DNA of 64,000 nt from Betaproteobacteria bacterium (GTDB lineage: Bacteria; Pseudomonadota; Gammaproteobacteria; Burkholderiales; Casimicrobiaceae), in contig JAAFJA010000009.1 of the NCBI GenBank assembly GCA_013298765.1, forward strand, positions 110,601-174,600, read 5' to 3'. The position numbers and the translations under genes are program-made. A model generated the notes under the pieces. It saw only the letters and a list, made by a program, of their open reading frames with translations. It did not search any database and had not been told where the DNA came from. Positions within the stretch are counted from its first letter, which is position 1. Every line of letters begins with the position of its first letter. Positions 62,191-64,000 of this stretch are shown piece by piece.

Positions 62191-62279
62191 AATATAGCTC
62201 TAGCCCATATTAAAGCGGGGCTAGAGCTTATTTTTAAATTAAATGGCTAATACTTATTAAATTTGTCTAGCCCCAACGT
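62191..62279. repeat. CTAG-type intergenic repeat with three motif copies
   Basis: The clearest copy. TAGCTCTAGCCCATAT near 62195-62210, GGGGCTAGAGCT at 62217-62228 and GTCTAGCCCC ending at 62274. The first two form an 9-bp stem around an 11-nt loop, and the second and third form an 8-bp end-pair with a 58-bp span. The middle contains AATTAAATGGCTAATAC. It lies between the metalloprotease stop and the FAD oxidoreductase start. Confidence 0.85.
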
Positions 62280-62398
62280 AATCTGGTTTGCAGCCTATTT
62301 GCTGTGACTAAGAATCATTGCTGATTGTATGTTCGCCTTACGCGCTGAACGCGGCTCTCCCGCTAGCATGAGTCGCTCATCGACTCGCGGACCGCGCC

Positions 62399-63814
62399 AT
62401 GCCTCAGATTGAAACCGATTACCTCATCGTTGGCGCGGGCGCGGCGGCTCTTGCGTTTGCAGACACCCTGGTCCACGAAACCGACGCACACATCACGATC
62501 GTTGATCGGCGCGCGCAGCCGGGAGGTCATTGGAATGACGCCTATCCCTTCGTTGCGCTGCATCAGCCCTCCGCGTTTTACGGCGTGAATTCGCTGCCGC
62601 TCGGCACGCTTCGCAAAGACACCGCGGGCCCGAACGCGGGCTACTACGAGCTGGCGAGCGGCGCAGAAGTACTCGGCTACTTTCATAAAGTGATGCACGA
62701 ATCGCTGCTGCCAACAGAGCGCGTCACCTATCGCCCGATGAGCGACTACTCGCAGGCCGATGGCATTACATCACTCCTCACGGGCGAGAAAACGCAAGTT
62801 CACGTGAGAAAAAAATTGGTTGATGCCAATTACTTCGGCCCGAGCATTCCGGCCACGCATCGCCCCGCGTTCGCCATCGCGGATGGTGTTGAGCGAGTCA
62901 CGCCGACCGGGCTTACCCAGCACTGGGCAAAGGCCGATGTACCGCCGATTCATTATTGCATTTTGGGTGCCGGAAAAACAGCGATGGACGCTGGCGTTTG
63001 GCTGCTCACAAACGGCGTTCCTGCGGATCGAATCTCGTGGGTGATGCCGCGTGATTCGTGGCTTGTAAATCGCGCAACCACGCAGCCAGGCGAAGAGTTT
63101 TTTCACGCAGCCATTGGCGGCCAAGCGATGCAGATGAAAGCGCTCGCCGAGGCGACCGACATCGATGATCTATTCCTGCGTATGGAAACCAGCGGCCAAA
63201 TGCTTCGCATCGATCGCAGCAAAACGCCGCGCATGTTTCATTACGCAACCATCTCCGAAGGCGAAGTGGAATTGCTGCGGCAAATCAATCACGTGATTCG
63301 CATGGGGCGCGTGAGAGCGATTGAGCGTGACGCGTTGGTGCTCGAAGCCGGGCGCGAAGCAATGCCTGCCGATACGCTCTACATCGATTGCACTGCCTCG
63401 GCCGTTGAGCCGCGACCGATGCTCCCAATTTTCGAAGATCACAAAATCACACTGCAACTCGTACGCGCACCACTCGTCAGCTTTAGCGCCGCCATGATCG
63501 CGTACGTTGAAGCCCACTACGCGGATGACGCGCAAAAGAACGCGCTCTGCGGCAACGTTCCCTTCCCGAAAGAAATCGTCGGCTTCGTCGAATCAATGCT
63601 CGCCAACATGCAAAACCAAATGCGCTGGGGACAAGATAAAACGCTGCGCAAATGGATGCACGAAAGCCGCCTAGACGGCTTCGGCAAAGCCGTCGCCTCC
63701 ATCCTGCCGACCGACATCGAAAAGATCGCAGTGCTCAATCAGCTACGTAGCTATTCCGCCGCCGCAATGGCGAACGCGCCGAAGTTGTTGGCGAGTTGGA
63801 AGAGTGGGTCGTAG
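62399..63814 (+). CDS. FAD-dependent oxidoreductase, FMO-like
   Basis: A 471-residue flavoprotein with the N-terminal FAD-binding GxGxxA motif LIVGAGAAALAFADTL, the GGHWNDAYPFVALHQPSA segment typical of flavin monooxygenase-like proteins, and a second nucleotide-binding motif YCILGAGKTAMDAGVWLL near residue 181 for NAD(P)H. No membrane anchor. Substrate unknown. The stop codon TAG lies within the start of a dispersed CGTAGGGTGGGC repeat. Confidence 0.85.
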   Translation: MPQIETDYLIVGAGAAALAFADTLVHETDAHITIVDRRAQPGGHWNDAYPFVALHQPSAFYGVNSLPLGTLRKDTAGPNAGYYELASGAEVLGYFHKVMHESLLPTERVTYRPMSDYSQADGITSLLTGEKTQVHVRKKLVDANYFGPSIPATHRPAFAIADGVERVTPTGLTQHWAKADVPPIHYCILGAGKTAMDAGVWLLTNGVPADRISWVMPRDSWLVNRATTQPGEEFFHAAIGGQAMQMKALAEATDIDDLFLRMETSGQMLRIDRSKTPRMFHYATISEGEVELLRQINHVIRMGRVRAIERDALVLEAGREAMPADTLYIDCTASAVEPRPMLPIFEDHKITLQLVRAPLVSFSAAMIAYVEAHYADDAQKNALCGNVPFPKEIVGFVESMLANMQNQMRWGQDKTLRKWMHESRLDGFGKAVASILPTDIEKIAVLNQLRSYSAAAMANAPKLLASWKSGS

Positions 63815-63882
63815 GGTGGGCACTCTGTGCCCACCAATGTGGGTGCGTTGAGACAGATGGTGGGCAGGGGCTACCCACCCTT
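63809..63882. repeat. CGTAGGGTGGGC inverted repeat element at the gene end
   Basis: Begins TCGTAGGGTGGGCACTCTGT. GTGGGCAC and GTGCCCAC form a hairpin, and TAGGGTGGG is echoed in inverse form by CTACCCACCC at 63871-63880. It resembles the element at 12.0 kb. The TAG stop of the oxidoreductase is inside the left arm. The remaining 118 bp to the window end show no further gene. Confidence 0.7.
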
Positions 63883-64000
63883 GTATTGTTCACCCGTCGT
63901 TTCGGAATTGCTCCCCGGATCGATAGAGTCGGTGGACGCCGTGCCCACCCTCGGTGCATCAACATCGTAATGTAGATCCTAGCGCCACCGACTCACCCTT

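Noticed and set aside
18595-62274. CTAG repeats as integron attC sites
   Set aside because: They lack the RYYYAAC/GTTRRRY core sites, are not arranged between promoterless cassettes and no integrase gene is present.

Overview
The window looks like a chromosomal segment of a betaproteobacterium of moderately high GC content. The genus cannot be named from sequence alone. Supporting signs are the gene types: a cysI-like reductase followed by a DUF934 gene, a PA0069-type radical SAM protein, DsbB, an rpsO-pnp pair, and a DUF5648-type C-terminus on a secreted protease. Coding density is high. I saw no rRNA, tRNA, CRISPR array, transposase or prophage gene.

Layout. 0.15-1.75 kb: a two-gene chromate transporter, divergent from a small thioesterase. 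2.0-5.5 kb: an ATP-grasp/alpha-E fusion with a transglutaminase-like protein. 5.9-11.1 kb: a ugp-like ABC importer operon (ATPase, binding protein, two permeases) that ends in an endonuclease/exonuclease/phosphatase-family enzyme. 11.3-15.1 kb: M15 carboxypeptidase, DUF4288 protein, M20 peptidase and a tartrate/D-malate dehydrogenase. 15.4-18.6 kb: a haloacetate-dehalogenase-like hydrolase in tandem with a D-serine dehydratase/D-threonine aldolase family enzyme, divergent from a LysR regulator. 18.7-28.5 kb: proS, an N-formylglutamate amidohydrolase, an unknown protein, dsbB, a prolyl oligopeptidase, rpsO and pnp. 28.7-46.1 kb: a GT-C-type membrane protein, an MFS carrier, Tex, an MscS channel, a VOC protein, a PLP dehydratase, a DegV-like protein, arginase, a small lipoprotein, a radical SAM protein, cysI-DUF934 and an acyl-CoA dehydrogenase.

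46.1-62.2 kb is an accessory, export-oriented region. It starts with an ECF sigma factor and a transmembrane Ser/Thr kinase. Then come two large secreted proteins with 14 RCC1-like repeats each, a DUF1566 protein, a secreted alpha/beta hydrolase, a beta-helix protein and an astacin-type metalloprotease. Three of these proteins end in a similar EF-hand/dockerin-like segment, which suggests a shared C-terminal module. 62.4-63.8 kb holds an FAD-dependent oxidoreductase.

The most distinctive non-coding feature is a family of short AT-rich intergenic repeats. Each is bounded by GGGGCTAG and CTAGCCCC about 55-58 bp apart, and roughly ten clear or degenerate copies are scattered through the window. 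Other inverted repeats are a REP-like element inside the ABC operon, an 80-bp-arm palindrome near 15.3 kb, and two elements starting CGTAGGGTGGGC at 12.0 and 63.8 kb.
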